DNA of 64,000 nt from assembly GCF_000321225.1 (NCBI RefSeq), contig NW_004450566.1:863399-927398 (forward strand). Direction: 5' to 3'. Under the pieces are notes generated by a model. The model was not told where the DNA came from. It did no database searches and saw only the letters and a list, made by a program, of their open reading frames with translations. Shown in pieces: positions 12,400 through 24,079 of this stretch. Source of the stretch: Odobenus rosmarus divergens. Taxonomy: Eukaryota; Chordata; Mammalia; Carnivora; Odobenidae. Position numbers and translations under genes: made by a program. Position 1 is the first letter of the stretch. Every line of letters starts with the position of its first letter.

Positions 12400-12660
12400 A
12401 GGACGAGGGACACAGGCTCACGGGGGGCTCGGCCCTCTCCGCAGCCCCCACCTGCTCCAAAGGGCCCCCTGCCATGGTCGTTCCCTGCAGGGCTGGTTAT
12501 AGGAGGCTTCTACTGGGTCTGCATCCCACTCAACTTCTCCTTTGGCCCATCCTCCCTTCCCTTCCACACGTGTTGATCCCAGGAGTCCACCCTAATAAAT
12601 CCCTGAAAAGGGGATAGGGCCCTCGACGTCCTTGGTCCACACAGACAAGAAACAGGAAGT
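12400..12660. repeat. Possible ancient LTR or LINE remnant
   Basis: CACACGTGTTGATCCCAGG..CACCCTAATAAATCCC resembles the polyadenylation end of an old dispersed repeat. The block is proline-rich in several frames but has no conserved protein domain. Confidence 0.35.
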
Positions 12661-12946
12661 TCTGTCACGCTGAAGAACGAGGCCTGAAGGTATTTGGCAG
12701 GTGGTTTACTATCTCCAGGCATGAGATAGTGAAGGATGGGAAGGCAAACCTAAGGGCCTAGTTGTAAGTATGTGGATGACTCAAGTTCTTGTTTGGTAAC
12801 AGTGAAAACTAAAAAATACTTCACCTGCTGTTTATTCTCTTTCCTCTCTTTATCCTCTGTCCTTCCGTCCTTCGGTCTCCATCCTTTTTCCCTACAGCCA
12901 CCCCATCGGCCTCCCACACAAGCCCAATGTGATCTGAAAAGCAAGG

Positions 12947-13277
12947 TATCTTCGTCCGTTCAGGCGGGCTGTAACAAAATACCACAGGCTGGGGAGCTTG
13001 TAGGACAGACATGTTCTTCTAGAAGTTCTGGAGGCTGGAAGTCTGTGACCAGGGTGCCGGTACAGTCCAGCTGCAGACTTCCGCTTGTATCCTCACATGG
13101 CAGAAGGGGCAAGGGAGTTCCCCTGGGACATCTTTTGTAAAGGCACTAATCTCCGTGAGAGCTCGACCCTCATGAATTAATCATCTCCCAAAGCCCCCAT
13201 CTCCTAATGCTACCACATGGGGCATTAGGATTCTAATATGGGAACATACGGGGCAAAAAAACATTCAGACCATAGCA
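12947..13277 (-). mobile_element. Solo LTR of ERVL-MaLR type (MST/MLT1-like), antisense
   Basis: Reverse complement starts TGCTATGGTCTGAATG and contains the TGTGAGGATACAAGCGGAAG and CTGGTCACAGACTTCCAGCC segments typical of MaLR LTRs. Flanking 5-mers CAAGG/CGTGG match only partly, as expected for an old insertion. Confidence 0.85.
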
Positions 13278-13289
13278 CGTGGCAAAGCT

Positions 13290-14950
13290 CCTGTGCTCTA
13301 AACACAGTCTCCTACGACTGACTAGCACACGTTCATCTTCTTTATGCACAGACTTCACACTGAAGTCATTCTTCTGGATAATGCAACAGTCAGCAGCATG
13401 AAGCTCCTACTCAGATACATGCACATTATAAGGGAAAGGAGGCTTTGAGAGCCTTTGCATATTTTGCCCGTGTCTTTGCCTATTTGCAAAGATTCTTCTT
13501 TTCTTTCTGGCTTACTCAGGAAAATGTCACCACGAAGGGGAGCAAACCTGGCAGAGAGTCTCAAGATGGTAGATAGGACAGGTAAGTTTCAGTGGGATTG
13601 GACGTCAGCCAGAAGGTCTGGGTTTCTGGGGTTAACTTCCATTCCAGAAGTATGTGGTGGTGTAGAAAGAAATACCATCCAAAAGAAGGGACTATTGAAT
13701 CCCCGAGTACCTCAGAAAACTACTCCGCCTCCTCCTCAATCTTACCCACTGGCTGGGTTACTAAAAACCTCTCAGCTGTCAGATCTCATAGACACTCTTC
13801 ATTCACTGTCTGACCCAACCTTTGAGTGAAATGTTATGTTGTGGACCAGCCCTTCCTTTTAGAAGCCTCTCCACCCTTGGCCTCTGGTACCTACTTCTTT
13901 ACTAGCTTCCTTCTGCCCCACTATTGCTCCTTCTGGCTTTTTCTCCAGACTCCATCCTGTTTTTTTCTCATTTTACGTGTTTCCTGATGAGAAGTGATGA
14001 GCTCCTGAACAGCTACAGCAGTAGTGGGGATGAAGAGAAGATACAGTGTGGAGGTTACGTGGAAGAGGTTTCAGTTCCATCAAGTCAAACATGGGGGGAG
14101 GAAGGAGCCCCTGAACTGCCCCCCTCCCCAGGTAGCCTACCTACCCCACGGTCAGAGTGAGAAGTCCCTCAGGATCCTATAGCACTCTTGGAATACCTCG
14201 GCCAGCCCTTACCCTTACCCTTGTCCCATGGTCATGTGGTGGTGGATTTGTCTGTCTTTCCTCCTAAACTGTGAGGTCCCCAGTACCTCCACAGAGGCTG
14301 ATACACTGCAGTCATCCTGTTACTGAGTAAATAAAGGAATGCAGTACTTAAAATGTGTGCAAATATAGCAAATGTTGCCATATATATTTAAAATGATCTT
14401 CCTTAAGATGCTCTACTGCCGGTCGTGGTATCAAAGTTCAAATTCCTCACTGAGTTCAAGAGAAAGGGAAAACACCACCCTCTTCTTCAACTTATTTGTA
14501 ATTTTTCTTGACTCATAGTCATCAATGCATAGTTTAGCCCATAATTGTTCTGTTTATGTGACTGCCAACCCTTCAGCAAAGCCTGAAGGCTAATGTCATT
14601 AACTCTTATAGATTTTGATATCAATTATATCACCTAGCACGGTAGCTGCTCAGTAAATAGTAAGTGGGCAAATGGATTGATTACTCCTAAACTTGGGCCA
14701 GCACCTCCAGCCAGATGGGTAAGCATTTTTATATTTCCTGTACTGCCCCCAGTACTTCTGTCCACATCCCACCAGCCAGCCTGCCCACTCAAGCCTCCTT
14801 TCCCTTCCTAAAATCACCAAAATCCAGAGAACCCCAAACTCCCAAAACACATATGTACTTACCCATACTTGTACATGTCTCACTGTCACCCAGATGATCA
14901 TGTGTTACAAATGCCATATGACTTCCACTAAACTCTAAGTTCCCGGAGGG
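13290..14950. other. Intergenic DNA, no recognised gene
   Basis: A MIR-tail-like stretch may sit at about 14610-14680 (CACCTAGCACGGTAGCTGCTCAGTAAATA). Otherwise nothing recognised; the open frames are short. Confidence 0.45.
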
Positions 14951-14968
14951 CAGGGAATGTGTATTTTT

Positions 14969-15160
14969 TTTTTTTAAAGATTTTATTTATTTATTTGACA
15001 GAGACACAGCGAGAGAGGGAACACAAGCAGGGGGAGTGGGAGAGAGAGAAGCAGGCTTCCCGCTGAGCAGGGAGCCCGATGTGGGGCTCAATCCCAGGAC
15101 CCTGGGATCATGACCTGAGCCGAAGGCAGACGCTTAACGACTGAGCCACCCAGGCGCCCC
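14969..15160 (-). mobile_element. CAN-SINE (young, variant A), antisense
   Basis: Full element with reversed head CTGAGCCACCCAGGCGCCCC, flanked by exact 16-bp duplication GGGAATGTGTATTTTT at 14953-14968 and 15161-15176. Confidence 0.96.
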
Positions 15161-15179
15161 GGGAATGTGTATTTTTATC

Positions 15180-16425
15180 TTTCTATCATTCCCTCTACAA
15201 TTTCTTCCAGCGCTTTACTTGCATGAAAGACTTTCGAGAAATATAAAACTAACTGGTTTAAGTTCAATTTTAAATATTCTGTTAGAAAATACTCAAATTT
15301 TAATCAACAAACCATTCTTCTTCCAGAGTGAGAATAGTCAGGGTTCTAAAACCTAGGCCTAGTTAAGTAAGGAAATATTTCTGGTTCCTAGGCCTAGAGA
15401 TGGGGCTGCATATCACCTGGCCCCTGTAGCTTCTGTGTTTGTTTAAATTACTGTAGGTGTTTGGTTGCAATCATAAAGTCATTTTTTCAGGCTTATGACA
15501 TATTTTCCCCAATTATGAATGTAATTCATGCCACCAACCGATTTTTCTTGAATTGACAATGATAGACCCCCTATCCAAGTCATTTCATTTTTGTGTATAA
15601 ATTCTCACACTGTAGCCTGTTCCTTGGAAATACTAGTTACATAGATAATAAGTAAAACCTTTTAAGAGGAAATCCATTTAAATCATCCCTCGCTGTTTCC
15701 CCCATGAAGAATGCTGCTAGCCAGTAAAGGAAGTCAAAATCCCTAAAAATGAGAGGGGAGAGGGAAACAGTTCATCCCGCCAAGCTCAGTATAGCATGAC
15801 AAATCTTCTCCTACAATCTGGCTTCTCTCTCCGCAACTATCTAAAACACACCACTACAGAAATTGGTCACCCCCAGGTCTAAAGTGTCAATGTCATTGCA
15901 GGGAAACAGGCCTTTTCAGGCGGGTCTGATCACAAACATGCAGAATGGGAGGCCGACAGTCTCAGCAGATGAGCGTTTTCTAGACAGGCTTGTATTTCAC
16001 TTCCAAGCCCAAACCAGGAAGTGTTGTTTAAGATGAGTCAAACACTAAAAACACTTTGGCCTCGGAAACAAAACCGACCAGGCTCCAGAAAGGCTATATA
16101 GGGGTTTAAATTTGGGACTATTCTTCGGTTTGGATTGGAACCTACGGCTTCCTACCCGTAAGACGTTTTAAACTTTCCCAAAATTGCGCCCCCCCCCAAA
16201 AAAACCCCAAAGTGAGATGACATAAAAGACACAGAGGCGAGCGTACACACCTACACAAAACACACACATCTATACAAACACGTGCACAGACCAGTTTGTT
16301 TTTGTGATCCGCTTCCTTATCTAGACGGTCCAGGCTTGGGCCAGATTTGAGTTGGTAAATTCTTCTCCAAACTAAACCAGGGCAGATTGCAGAAAAGGTG
16401 TTTAATTCTGGAGATTTTTACGAAG
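15180..16425. other. Unique DNA upstream of CpG island 1
   Basis: No repeat or exon recognised. It includes a run of C then A at 16188-16204, and CACA-rich DNA at about 16245-16280. A TATA-like CTATATAGG at 16094-16102 lies about 760 bp before the 1xa ATG. Confidence 0.5.
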
Positions 16426-16429
16426 TGTC

Positions 16430-17600
16430 GAGGCGTAGCCAGGCCACGCCCGGGTCCCGCTTTCCCGTTGCACAACTGAAAGCTATGTCCGGGCAAGTCG
16501 AAGGAGGAACCCTGAGACCTCCAGCCCCTCCTCCCTGCGACCACGGGGAGCAGCGGAGTCCTGGGAGGCGGGGAGGATCTCTGGGTGTAGACAACGGGGC
16601 CGAGGGTGTTAAGTTTTAGCCCCGGGAGCCCCGGACCGCTACAACGCGGACAGCAGCCAGCCGCGCGCAGGAAGGGGAGGACCCGACCGGGCAAGGGGGA
16701 GCCACCGCGCGGGCTCGGGGCTGGGTCGGAAAAGCTGCCTCACGGGCGCGCCCTCCGGCCCCTCCGCTCCTTCCCTCCCTCCCAGAGCGCCCCGCCCGGG
16801 CCTCCCTTCTAGTCTCCGCTGCGCCCTCCTCGAGGCAGCGTTTGCAGCGGCCTTGCCATGTCTCAGCCGGGCCAGAAGCCCGCCGCCTCCCCGCGGCCCC
16901 GGCGCTCTGCAGCGGCCCGCCATACACAGGAGGTGAGTGGCGCTCCTCCGGGAGCCGTAGGGCTGAACGCTGGGGAGACCCCAGCCCCGGAGCTGTGGGC
17001 CACCTCCTCTGGGCGTAGCCTGCCTGACCTCCCGGCCCGTGCGCCCCCTCCCGGGCCGGGGAAGGGCGCGGGGCTCAGGGCCGGCCGCTGTGCAGGTGGC
17101 TGGAGGTGGCCGGGTATTCCCGGGCCCCAGCCAAGCGCGCTGGGCGTGGCGCGAGCTCAACAGGGGGTGGCCTGCGTCGGAAAAAGTTGGATGGTGAGAG
17201 GTGGGTGAAATGACGATAGGGATGAAAGGGGGAAAAAGTTCATTCGGGACCCCCAGAGTTGAGGGGGGTAGTTTAACTGGACGACGGAATCCTCTCTTCC
17301 GTGTAAAACCCAGGCTGCAGGGCGTGGCTGCCCGGAGAAATAAAACATCTTCCCTAACTAACCTCGAGCCAAATCGGGCAGGGTGGGGCCAGCCGGCGGG
17401 GGCGGGGCCTGCTTCGGGCACCGCCCAGGTGCCCTGCCTCCTGAAGGCTTCAGGGCTTGCAGAGCTCAGAGCTCGCCAGCTCCAAGGCAGGAGAAGTGGG
17501 AGCCCCGTGCCTGCCGCTCCGCACCCCGCGTCTTCGCCGGGCCCTCTGCCGCGCGGCTCAGAGCAAACCGGTTGTCGCCATGGCATTCGCAAGCTGGTGG
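16430..17600 (+). promoter_or_regulatory. CAST: CpG island 1 with calpastatin promoters for exons 1xa and 1xb
   Basis: CpG dinucleotides and GC content rise sharply here against AT-rich flanks. The island holds GC boxes at 16790-16797 (CCCCGCCC) and 17399-17409 (GGGGCGGGGCC) and both alternative start exons. No TATA box sits at a useful distance from either ATG, so dispersed TATA-less initiation is expected. The 1xa and 1xb start codons are only 722 bp apart, so the two promoters probably share much of the island. CpG density is lower between about 17150 and 17380, which may separate two cores. Confidence 0.85.
16858..16932 (+). CDS. CAST: Calpastatin alternative first coding exon 1xa (N-terminus of XL region)
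   Basis: Twenty-five codons running from an ATG in good context (G at -3) to a GTGAGT splice donor at 16933. The peptide begins MSQPGQKPAASPRP and ends AARHTQE, which I recognise as the start of the long (type I, XL-containing) calpastatin. The exon ends in phase 0 and so joins exon 1y (29314) in frame after a 12.4-kb intron. Calpastatin is a largely disordered cytosolic inhibitor of calpain-1 and calpain-2. This leader precedes the L domain and the inhibitory repeats, and is known for localisation and phosphorylation roles rather than inhibition. The residues are basic and Pro/Ala-rich, without signal peptide or membrane segment. The transcription start was not determined; a CCCCGCCC box lies at 16790-16797, about 60 bp upstream. 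Exon naming follows the cattle/human CAST literature from memory. Confidence 0.93.
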
Positions 17601-17609
17601 TACAAGACG
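17580..17609 (+). CDS. CAST: Calpastatin alternative first coding exon 1xb (MAFASWWYKT)
   Basis: Ten codons, MAFASWWYKT, starting in a near-ideal Kozak context (GCCATGG) and ending at a GTAAAT donor at 17610. This short leader is the known alternative N-terminus of calpastatin (type II transcript). It lies 648 bp downstream of the 1xa donor, inside the same CpG island. It ends in phase 0, so it can replace 1xa and splice to exon 1y at 29314. There is no convincing pyrimidine tract plus AG acceptor before it, so it reads as a first exon with its own promoter, not as an internal exon. A GGGGCGGGGCC (Sp1-type) box sits at 17399-17409, about 170 bp upstream. The aromatic WWY cluster is unlike the rest of this disordered protein. 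Confidence 0.92.
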
Positions 17610-18429
17610 GTAAATAGGAGGGGTAGTGCTTGGGCAGAAGGGAGTGTGTTTGCTTTGTCTTTCCGGGAGTGCGGATGAAGTATTGTCCGGGTTTTGGCTG
17701 GGAAAGGGTGGGTACCAGGGGCGACCTCCTCTTAGGACTTCAGGTTAGGCTCCGGGAGAGGCCGAGACTCACCCTACTGTGGTATGCACGAGCGCGCCCG
17801 GGCGTGCGAGTCGATGTGAGCAGATGCAGGAGGCGCTGCTCCGCTCACAAGTTGAACGGGACAGGAATTGTTGCTGCAGGAATTCCGCCCCTGGATGCGG
17901 ATTCCTGGATGAACTCAGCTCGCAAGAGTAGAGATCTAATGTTTTTAACTTGTAAGCAAAGCTCGAACCTTTTAGAGAAATGTTCTTGGACATGCATTTT
18001 CCAACACAAAGAAGGAGAGACAGCCGGAATGGGGGGCAAGGAGAAAACCCAAAACTCCAAGGAGCAGAAGCAAGGGAGATCAAGACCTTTGTTGAGAATG
18101 AGACAGAGAAAGCAGGGGCAGTTCTGTACTTTATTCCACAAAAAATACACAAAAGATGTGTTGGTAGGTGAGAATCAAAATATTTATATCCCACTGATTG
18201 ATTGATTATGTGAGAATTTCAAAAACTTAGTTTAAGTACACCTCTTTCTCAGCATGTGGTATTGGGAAAAGCAAGATTATTGTAATCAGACACTCTTTAG
18301 AGAAAACCTTATATTGGAATCAGTAAACTGTCACTGATAAGCCAATGGCCATTCACTGAGCATCTACTCTGTGCCAAGACGGGTACTAGCCTCCAAGTAC
18401 ACAGTGGAGAATAAGACGATAGTTCTTTT

Positions 18430-18560
18430 TCTCAAAGGGCAATGAGTCAACCTTTCTGAACCTGTTTCCACATCTGTAAAAAGACGGTTATAATAGGCAC
18501 CACATAAGGGTTGTGGGGACTGATAAGATTCGTAAATCAAAGTACCGTACCCATATACTT
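18430..18560 (+). repeat. MIR SINE fragment
   Basis: AATGAGTCAACCTTTCTGAACC followed by CCACATCTGTAAAAAGACGG and ATAATAGGCACCACATAAGGG, the MIR 3' half. Confidence 0.75.
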
Positions 18561-18831
18561 TTAATGATTGGGAATTACAGTTTCCCTTTAGATATTTCTT
18601 TGTAATTGTTTCTCATTACGTTTTCTTATTTATGTGCTAAAAGGAAAAGTTTGCTTTGAGTCATTATTGTCCTAAGGTTCTTATCAGAATGCACCACATG
18701 AATTATCTGCAAATATGGATGGCAGTATTTCAGAGTTGATATCAGACTTCGCTTTCCAATTCATGATTCTCTAAAGGAAATTATGCTGGAATATTTGAAG
18801 TAGTTTAAATCAGTGCTTTTAACCCTGTTAT

Positions 18832-19027
18832 TTTTTTAAAAGATTTTATTTATTTGAGAGAGAGATCATATGTGCGCCGGAGTGGGGATGGGGGAGGAGT
18901 AGAGGAAGAGAGAGAAGCAGACACCCTGCTGAGAAGTGAGCCCTATGCCAGACTCTATCCCAGCACCCTGAAATCATAACCTGACCCAAAGGTAGAAGTT
19001 TAACCTACTGAGCCACCCAGGCGCCCC
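18832..19027 (-). mobile_element. CAN-SINE, antisense
   Basis: Diverged copy with AAAAGATTTTATTTATTTGAG tail and CTGAGCCACCCAGGCGCCCC head. Target duplication TAACCCTGTTAT at 18820-18831 and 19028-19039. Confidence 0.94.
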
Positions 19028-19164
19028 TAACCCTGTTATGTTTAGGCATAGTCCGTCATTTTGCTAAAATCTCTCTTATAATCCAATTTGGGAACTACTA
19101 TAAAATTTTTTTGCCTCTTATAATCAGCAAACTGTCTGCGATCATCTTTGATTCTTCCCAAACC

Positions 19165-19480
19165 AGTGCCATCTGAAAGAAATTTTGTGAGAATCACATA
19201 GGTAATTTAAAATTTCCTAGTAGCCACATGAACAAAAGCAAATACAGGTGAAATTAATGCTAATAATATATTTTATTTAACCCACTATATTCCAAATATT
19301 ATTTCAACATATAATCAATGTACAAACCATTGAGATATTTTAGATCTTCTTTTTTATATTAATTCTTTAAAATCCAGTGTTCATTTTATACTTATAGCAA
19401 TTCATACTTGCTACATTTCAAGTACTCAGAAGGCATCAGTGGCTAAGGGCAATGGTATTGGACAATATAGTTCTAGACAC
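19165..19480. repeat. Ancient hAT-type DNA transposon remnant (MER family)
   Basis: Starts CAGTGCCATCTGAAAG and ends GTATTGGACAATATAG, with the internal AGTAGCCACATGAAC and GGTGAAATTAATGCTAATAA segments of a common non-autonomous hAT repeat. Exact subfamily not assigned. Confidence 0.55.
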
Positions 19481-19639
19481 AGCTTCCTAACCATTTTTGT
19501 TTGATGGTTTTGAGGGGGTGATCATGACCATTTTGAGAATTAAAGCTACTGACCATTTTCCCTCAGCAAAATACACACACAAATACACAAAAGCTCACCC
19601 ATAAATCCTCTAAAGGTCCACGGAGCCAATTTATAACAC

Positions 19640-19890
19640 ATATATTTCGCATATATAAAATATGAATTATAATATACAATAATATGATATATAATATAAT
19701 TGTATAGTATATACTCTATAATATAATGTAATTATATAGTGTTATATACTGTACAATATATGATGTTATATACTATTAGAATAATTATATAATATATAAA
19801 TATATGATTTATATATTACATATGTATTTTTATCATGAATTTTATATAGTATATAGTATGATATATATGATATATATAATGCTTCTGGTA
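19640..19890. repeat. AT-rich low-complexity TATA-type block
   Basis: About 250 bp of almost pure A/T with irregular ATATA, TATAGT and ATTATATA units, many of them self-complementary. Confidence 0.85.
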
Positions 19891-20809
19891 AACCCTATAA
19901 TTAAAGTATCTTTACTAGGATCCTTTAAATACTGAAAAAGATTGTGAATGACCTAACTTTAAAAATCTAGGCAGCATAAAATAAAATAATTAAAAAATAT
20001 ATCTATGATGTTGTTTAAGGGAGTGCTACCTATGAAGCCAGTCAGTGAAACACATTACAATGTATATTTCCACCATCAATATCATTGATCTTATCTTCCA
20101 AAGAATTATGTGATTGTAGAAAAAAAAAAAACCCAACAAAACAACTTTAAAAAGCTAGATCTGAAGAACATCCGATGAGCATCGTAATGATGCAGCATGA
20201 AGGAGAGTAAATTTGGTTGAAATCAGGAATCACATTCCTGAGTCATAAGTTGATTTGATTAGGCCATGTTAATTAAAGGTGTTTCTTAGTCTAATTAGAG
20301 CCAGGGGCCCAGTGCCAGCATGATCAAGGAGCCCAGTCATTTGGGAGGTCCCATCATTGTGGCCAGTCTGGGAAGAGTGTCAGAAGCCTTCCTGGCAGGA
20401 CAAACCACTTGGCTGCAATGACTTTTAGGAGTAAGGAATGCAAATTATAGAATCTGAGAAAACGGCACAGGCCTTAGAGTGTCTGGGAGAATGGAGGTCA
20501 GACACAACTTTGCCCTTTTGGTTGATATTCTAAACTGGTTTGCTTCCCATTGCAGATAAGACTTTTTAAATTAGGAGTAACATCTGATGATGTTCTCTAA
20601 TCAGTTTTGGCACTTCCCAGAAAGTAAATTATATTCTACAAGTGCTTTTTAAAGAATGGTGTAGCTTGCTGTGGGTGGAAACATGGGTGGCCATTTGAGA
20701 TTCTCCGGTGAGTGGGTAGGCATTTAGTTCTGAGTAGGTTGTCTGGTGTAATACAAGACTTCTCTAAGCAGCCCATTTTTATTCTATTCTGTTCCTTTTT
20801 GTTTTGTTT

Positions 20810-21160
20810 GTTTGTTTAATTTTTATGGTGGTAAAATAGACACATAAAATTTGCCATCTTAACCATTTGTAAGTGTAAAGTTAAGTGGAATTAAGTACAT
20901 TCATATACTTTTTAAAAATTTTATTTGTTTAAGTAATCTTAAATACACCCAACATGGCGTTCAAACCCAGGACCCCGAGATCGAGAGTAGCATGCTCCTC
21001 CAACTGAGGCAGCTAGGCACTGTGTGCACATTCATATTGTGCAACCATCACCACCATCTATCTCCAGAACTCTTTTTATCTTGCAAAACTAAAACTATAA
21101 AGCCATTAAAAATAAATCCCCATTCAGTTTGTATAATCTGCTTGAATACATAGCACTGTG
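20810..21160. repeat. Old L1 fragment split by a SINE
   Basis: TAACCATTTGTAAGTGTAAAG before, and GTGCAACCATCACCACCATC after the SINE at 20907-21027 match one L1M segment; the two halves join across the target duplication. Confidence 0.7.
20907..21027 (-). mobile_element. Short CAN-SINE, antisense, in L1
   Basis: Old short variant (CACCCAACATGGCGTTCAA.. reversed B-box). Target duplication ACATTCATAT at 20897-20906 and 21028-21037. Confidence 0.85.
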
Positions 21161-22258
21161 TTCAAGTATCTGTGTTGCTTTTTCTTCGTATTCTGTTGTA
21201 AAAAAAAAAAAAAAGTGTTTCAGGTGTCTTTCAGTTAAGAAAAATGTGAAATAACTCCATCCAGGGAACACTATTTATGTAAGTTGCCTTCTCAGTTGGA
21301 GGAGGTATTTATCCCAGGGAGAAAAGGGGTCTATGGTTAGAGTTTCCTTAAAAAAGTATGGAATTCATTTTGACTGTTGAGAACTCATAGAACACAAAAA
21401 TAATTTGGTAAAGGCCAAATATGTTCACAGGTAATTATTGCTCACCTACTACGGTCAGGTTCTGTAAAGAGTTCCACGGACATAGCAATTGTGCGTTTCT
21501 CATAGATAAAAATCACAAGTGCATCCTAATGACTACTCTAAAAGCAACAAAGTAACTATTGAAATTCTCATGGCATCTTCTTTGCCTTAGAGAAAATTCA
21601 AAAAGCCTTACTGCAGGTAGATCCCAGAAGCTGAACTTGGCAAAGAGGCAGTCGATGCTACCTCTGAAAACTGGACAAAAGGAGCATGCCCGTAACAGTG
21701 TCATCTTGACTTATCCATGAGAATGTTAAAGTGTTAGGAAGAAGCATACATGGAGTTTAGGAGAAACATCGAGATTTCAGAATTATGGCCATGCAGTTAA
21801 TCCTTAATATATGTCTTTTATAGAATCCCAAAGAACGTTATCCTGTAATTTTAGAATTTGATAGCAAATGTTTTTAGAGGCGCAGAAAGATACCATGTAT
21901 TAACAGGCCAGACCTTTTACTTACTTATATTTCTTGAGTAATTATTCTCCATACAATATTTAGCACATGGTAGCTACTCACCGATTTTTTAAAAAATAAA
22001 TCAACTCTATTCTTCTCTATGAGTTTAGAGATTTTAGTTTGAAAACAAAGGGAAATGGCTAAGATATTACCTTTGGGTGACTCTAGGGAGATACATATGC
22101 TTGAGATAAGAGGCTTTTAACTTTTTCAAAACTTTTTATCACAGAAGAGAGGATAATACAATGAACTCTTCATATACACATCATCTTTAATAATTATCAA
22201 CCTGATAATATTGTGCCACACTTCCTTTATTTAGCTCTCAGCCCCACCAACACACCTA

Positions 22259-22291
22259 GCGCACGCACACACACGCACGCACATACACACA
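22259..22291. repeat. CA/CGCA simple repeat
   Basis: Alternating GCAC/ACAC units immediately before a T-rich tract and a SINE. Confidence 0.8.
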
Positions 22292-22319
22292 CACTTCTCC
22301 CTTCCAAAATATTTTATTT

Positions 22320-22520
22320 TATGTTATTTATTTTATTATTTTTTTTTTACAAAGAGAGTGTGCAGTAGCGGAGGGAGAGAGAGAATCTTAAGCAGGCTCC
22401 ACATCCAGCGCGGAGCCCCATGCAGGGCTGGCTCTCAAGACCCTGATATCATGAGATCATAACCTGAGTTGAAATCAAGAGTTGGAGGCTTAATCGACTG
22501 AGGCACCCAGGCGTGCCCTC
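22320..22520 (-). mobile_element. CAN-SINE, antisense, diverged
   Basis: GAGAGAGAGAATCTTAAGCAGG, TCATAACCTGAGTTGAAATC and reversed head GACTGAGGCACCCAGGCG. Flanks CCAAAATATTTTA/CCAAAGCATTTTA look like a worn target duplication. Confidence 0.88.
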
Positions 22521-22894
22521 CAAAGCATTTTAAAACATGGGGAATTGCACATTTAAGGGTCATGCCTGTGGCCAACTTGGTTAGATTGTTTGGAAAAGGA
22601 ATTCTCTATTCGCCATATACTTTGTTTCCTTAGGTGTAATATGGAAATGTGAGAATAATATAATATACAGGCATAAGAGACAAAAAACTAAACACAAATT
22701 TATCAGATGAACCTGGTTGCTTTGTACTTACAAAAAGTAAGAAACTGAATTCTCTGCTCTAACATTTATAACCTTAGAAAATGAAACCTTTAAACCTTTG
22801 CTTACATCTCTTATTCATTTTACTGTTTCATAATTCAGCACAATCCAGTTGATACCAGAGAAAAACAAGGGAGTGGATAACTTTTATTGTATTC

Positions 22895-23050
22895 TTAAAA
22901 TGAACTAGGCAATGGGCTAGGCTCCTTATTAACATCGGCTCCTTTCAGAAATATGTCAGCCCTGGGCTATGTACTATTAGCTTCATTTTACAAGTAGAAA
23001 ACAGAAAGGTTAAATTATTTGCCCAAGGTCACATAGCCTTTCACATCCAT
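22895..23050 (-). repeat. MIR SINE, antisense
   Basis: CATTTTACAAGTAGAAAACAG followed by GGTTAAATTATTTGCCCAAG and GTCACATAG, the reversed MIR core. Confidence 0.85.
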
Positions 23051-24079
23051 GCTTTTTCTTTCCCATCTGAGTTTGCCAGAGAATGGAATGCAGGGAATTG
23101 GTTACCCAGGTAACAGAAGTAGATGGGAAGCCAGCTTGGGGGTGGTGGTGAGGCAACCCAGAGATTAGAATTTTCAGGAAGCCGCTATCATTTCTACGCA
23201 GGAGGGACTAGCAGGGAGCTGGATCCTCCTGTGGAAACTCCCAACTGCAGCTGGCCCATCCTGCAAGAGACACTACTACAGAGCCTCCCACAGGCAGAAA
23301 GGAGGGGAAAAGACCACCCACTCACCACCTCCAGTCTCTTGTCACTGCCTCCCAAGCCCGACACCATCCATCCCAAATATCCCTGGTCCACAGGGCCGGG
23401 GGAGCAGGGACCCCGGGCAGGGAATTCACCTGAGGGCAGAAAGGCCCAGAGCTGCTCCAGGGAGATGGTTTTAAAGCAGAACCAGCTTTACATCTTGGTC
23501 CTTCTGTTTGTTTGCCGAACGTTACTGTTTTAGCAAGCAGAATACATACAAGAATAGATTTTAAGGGATTTTGCAGGAAATATCAATTTACACATTGTCT
23601 TTTAATTTTTCAAGCTATTTTTTTGGGGGGGGGCCTTCTTTCTCTTTTATCTAGTTTATTGACCTGAACAGAGCAAAAGTACTTCCCAGGCAATGTTTAG
23701 AGGTTTATGGAAATAACAGTCATTCAGTCAAGAAGTATTTGTCACACCTCTACCACAGGACCAGAATAATAAGAATATAGCAAAGTTTTAACTTGTTTGC
23801 TTAAGAAACTAAGGAAATCGAGACTAATGAGCAGATAGGAGGATACGACATGCCATAAATAGGGCAAGGCTCAGAATTAGTCAGGAAATGCTGGTGTGAA
23901 CACAGGGCACTGTGCTCCTTCCTTGAGCAATCAGAGTTTACCCAGGAGCCTCAGAGCTGCCCCAGCCTGCCTGACCAGGGGAATCTCCCCATTGGTGCCA
24001 ACTCATTGGGGTGATTTGAAGAGCAGAGCCCTCTGCTTCCTGTCATGGTGCCCACAATTCTCCTCTCAAAACCAGTTGT

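Noticed and set aside
12339..12617. 92-codon Pro-rich open frame
   Set aside because: Overlaps two other frames, shows no domain, and sits next to what looks like an old dispersed repeat ending in AATAAA.
16094..16102. TATA-like CTATATAGG upstream of CpG island 1
   Set aside because: About 760 bp from the 1xa ATG and outside the island; the CAST promoters look TATA-less. No exon or donor follows at a suitable distance.
16639..17592. 317-codon open frame on the - strand across CpG island 1
   Set aside because: GC-rich islands have few stop codons by chance. It lies antisense over exons 1xa and 1xb, has low-complexity Arg/Gly/Pro composition and resembles no family.
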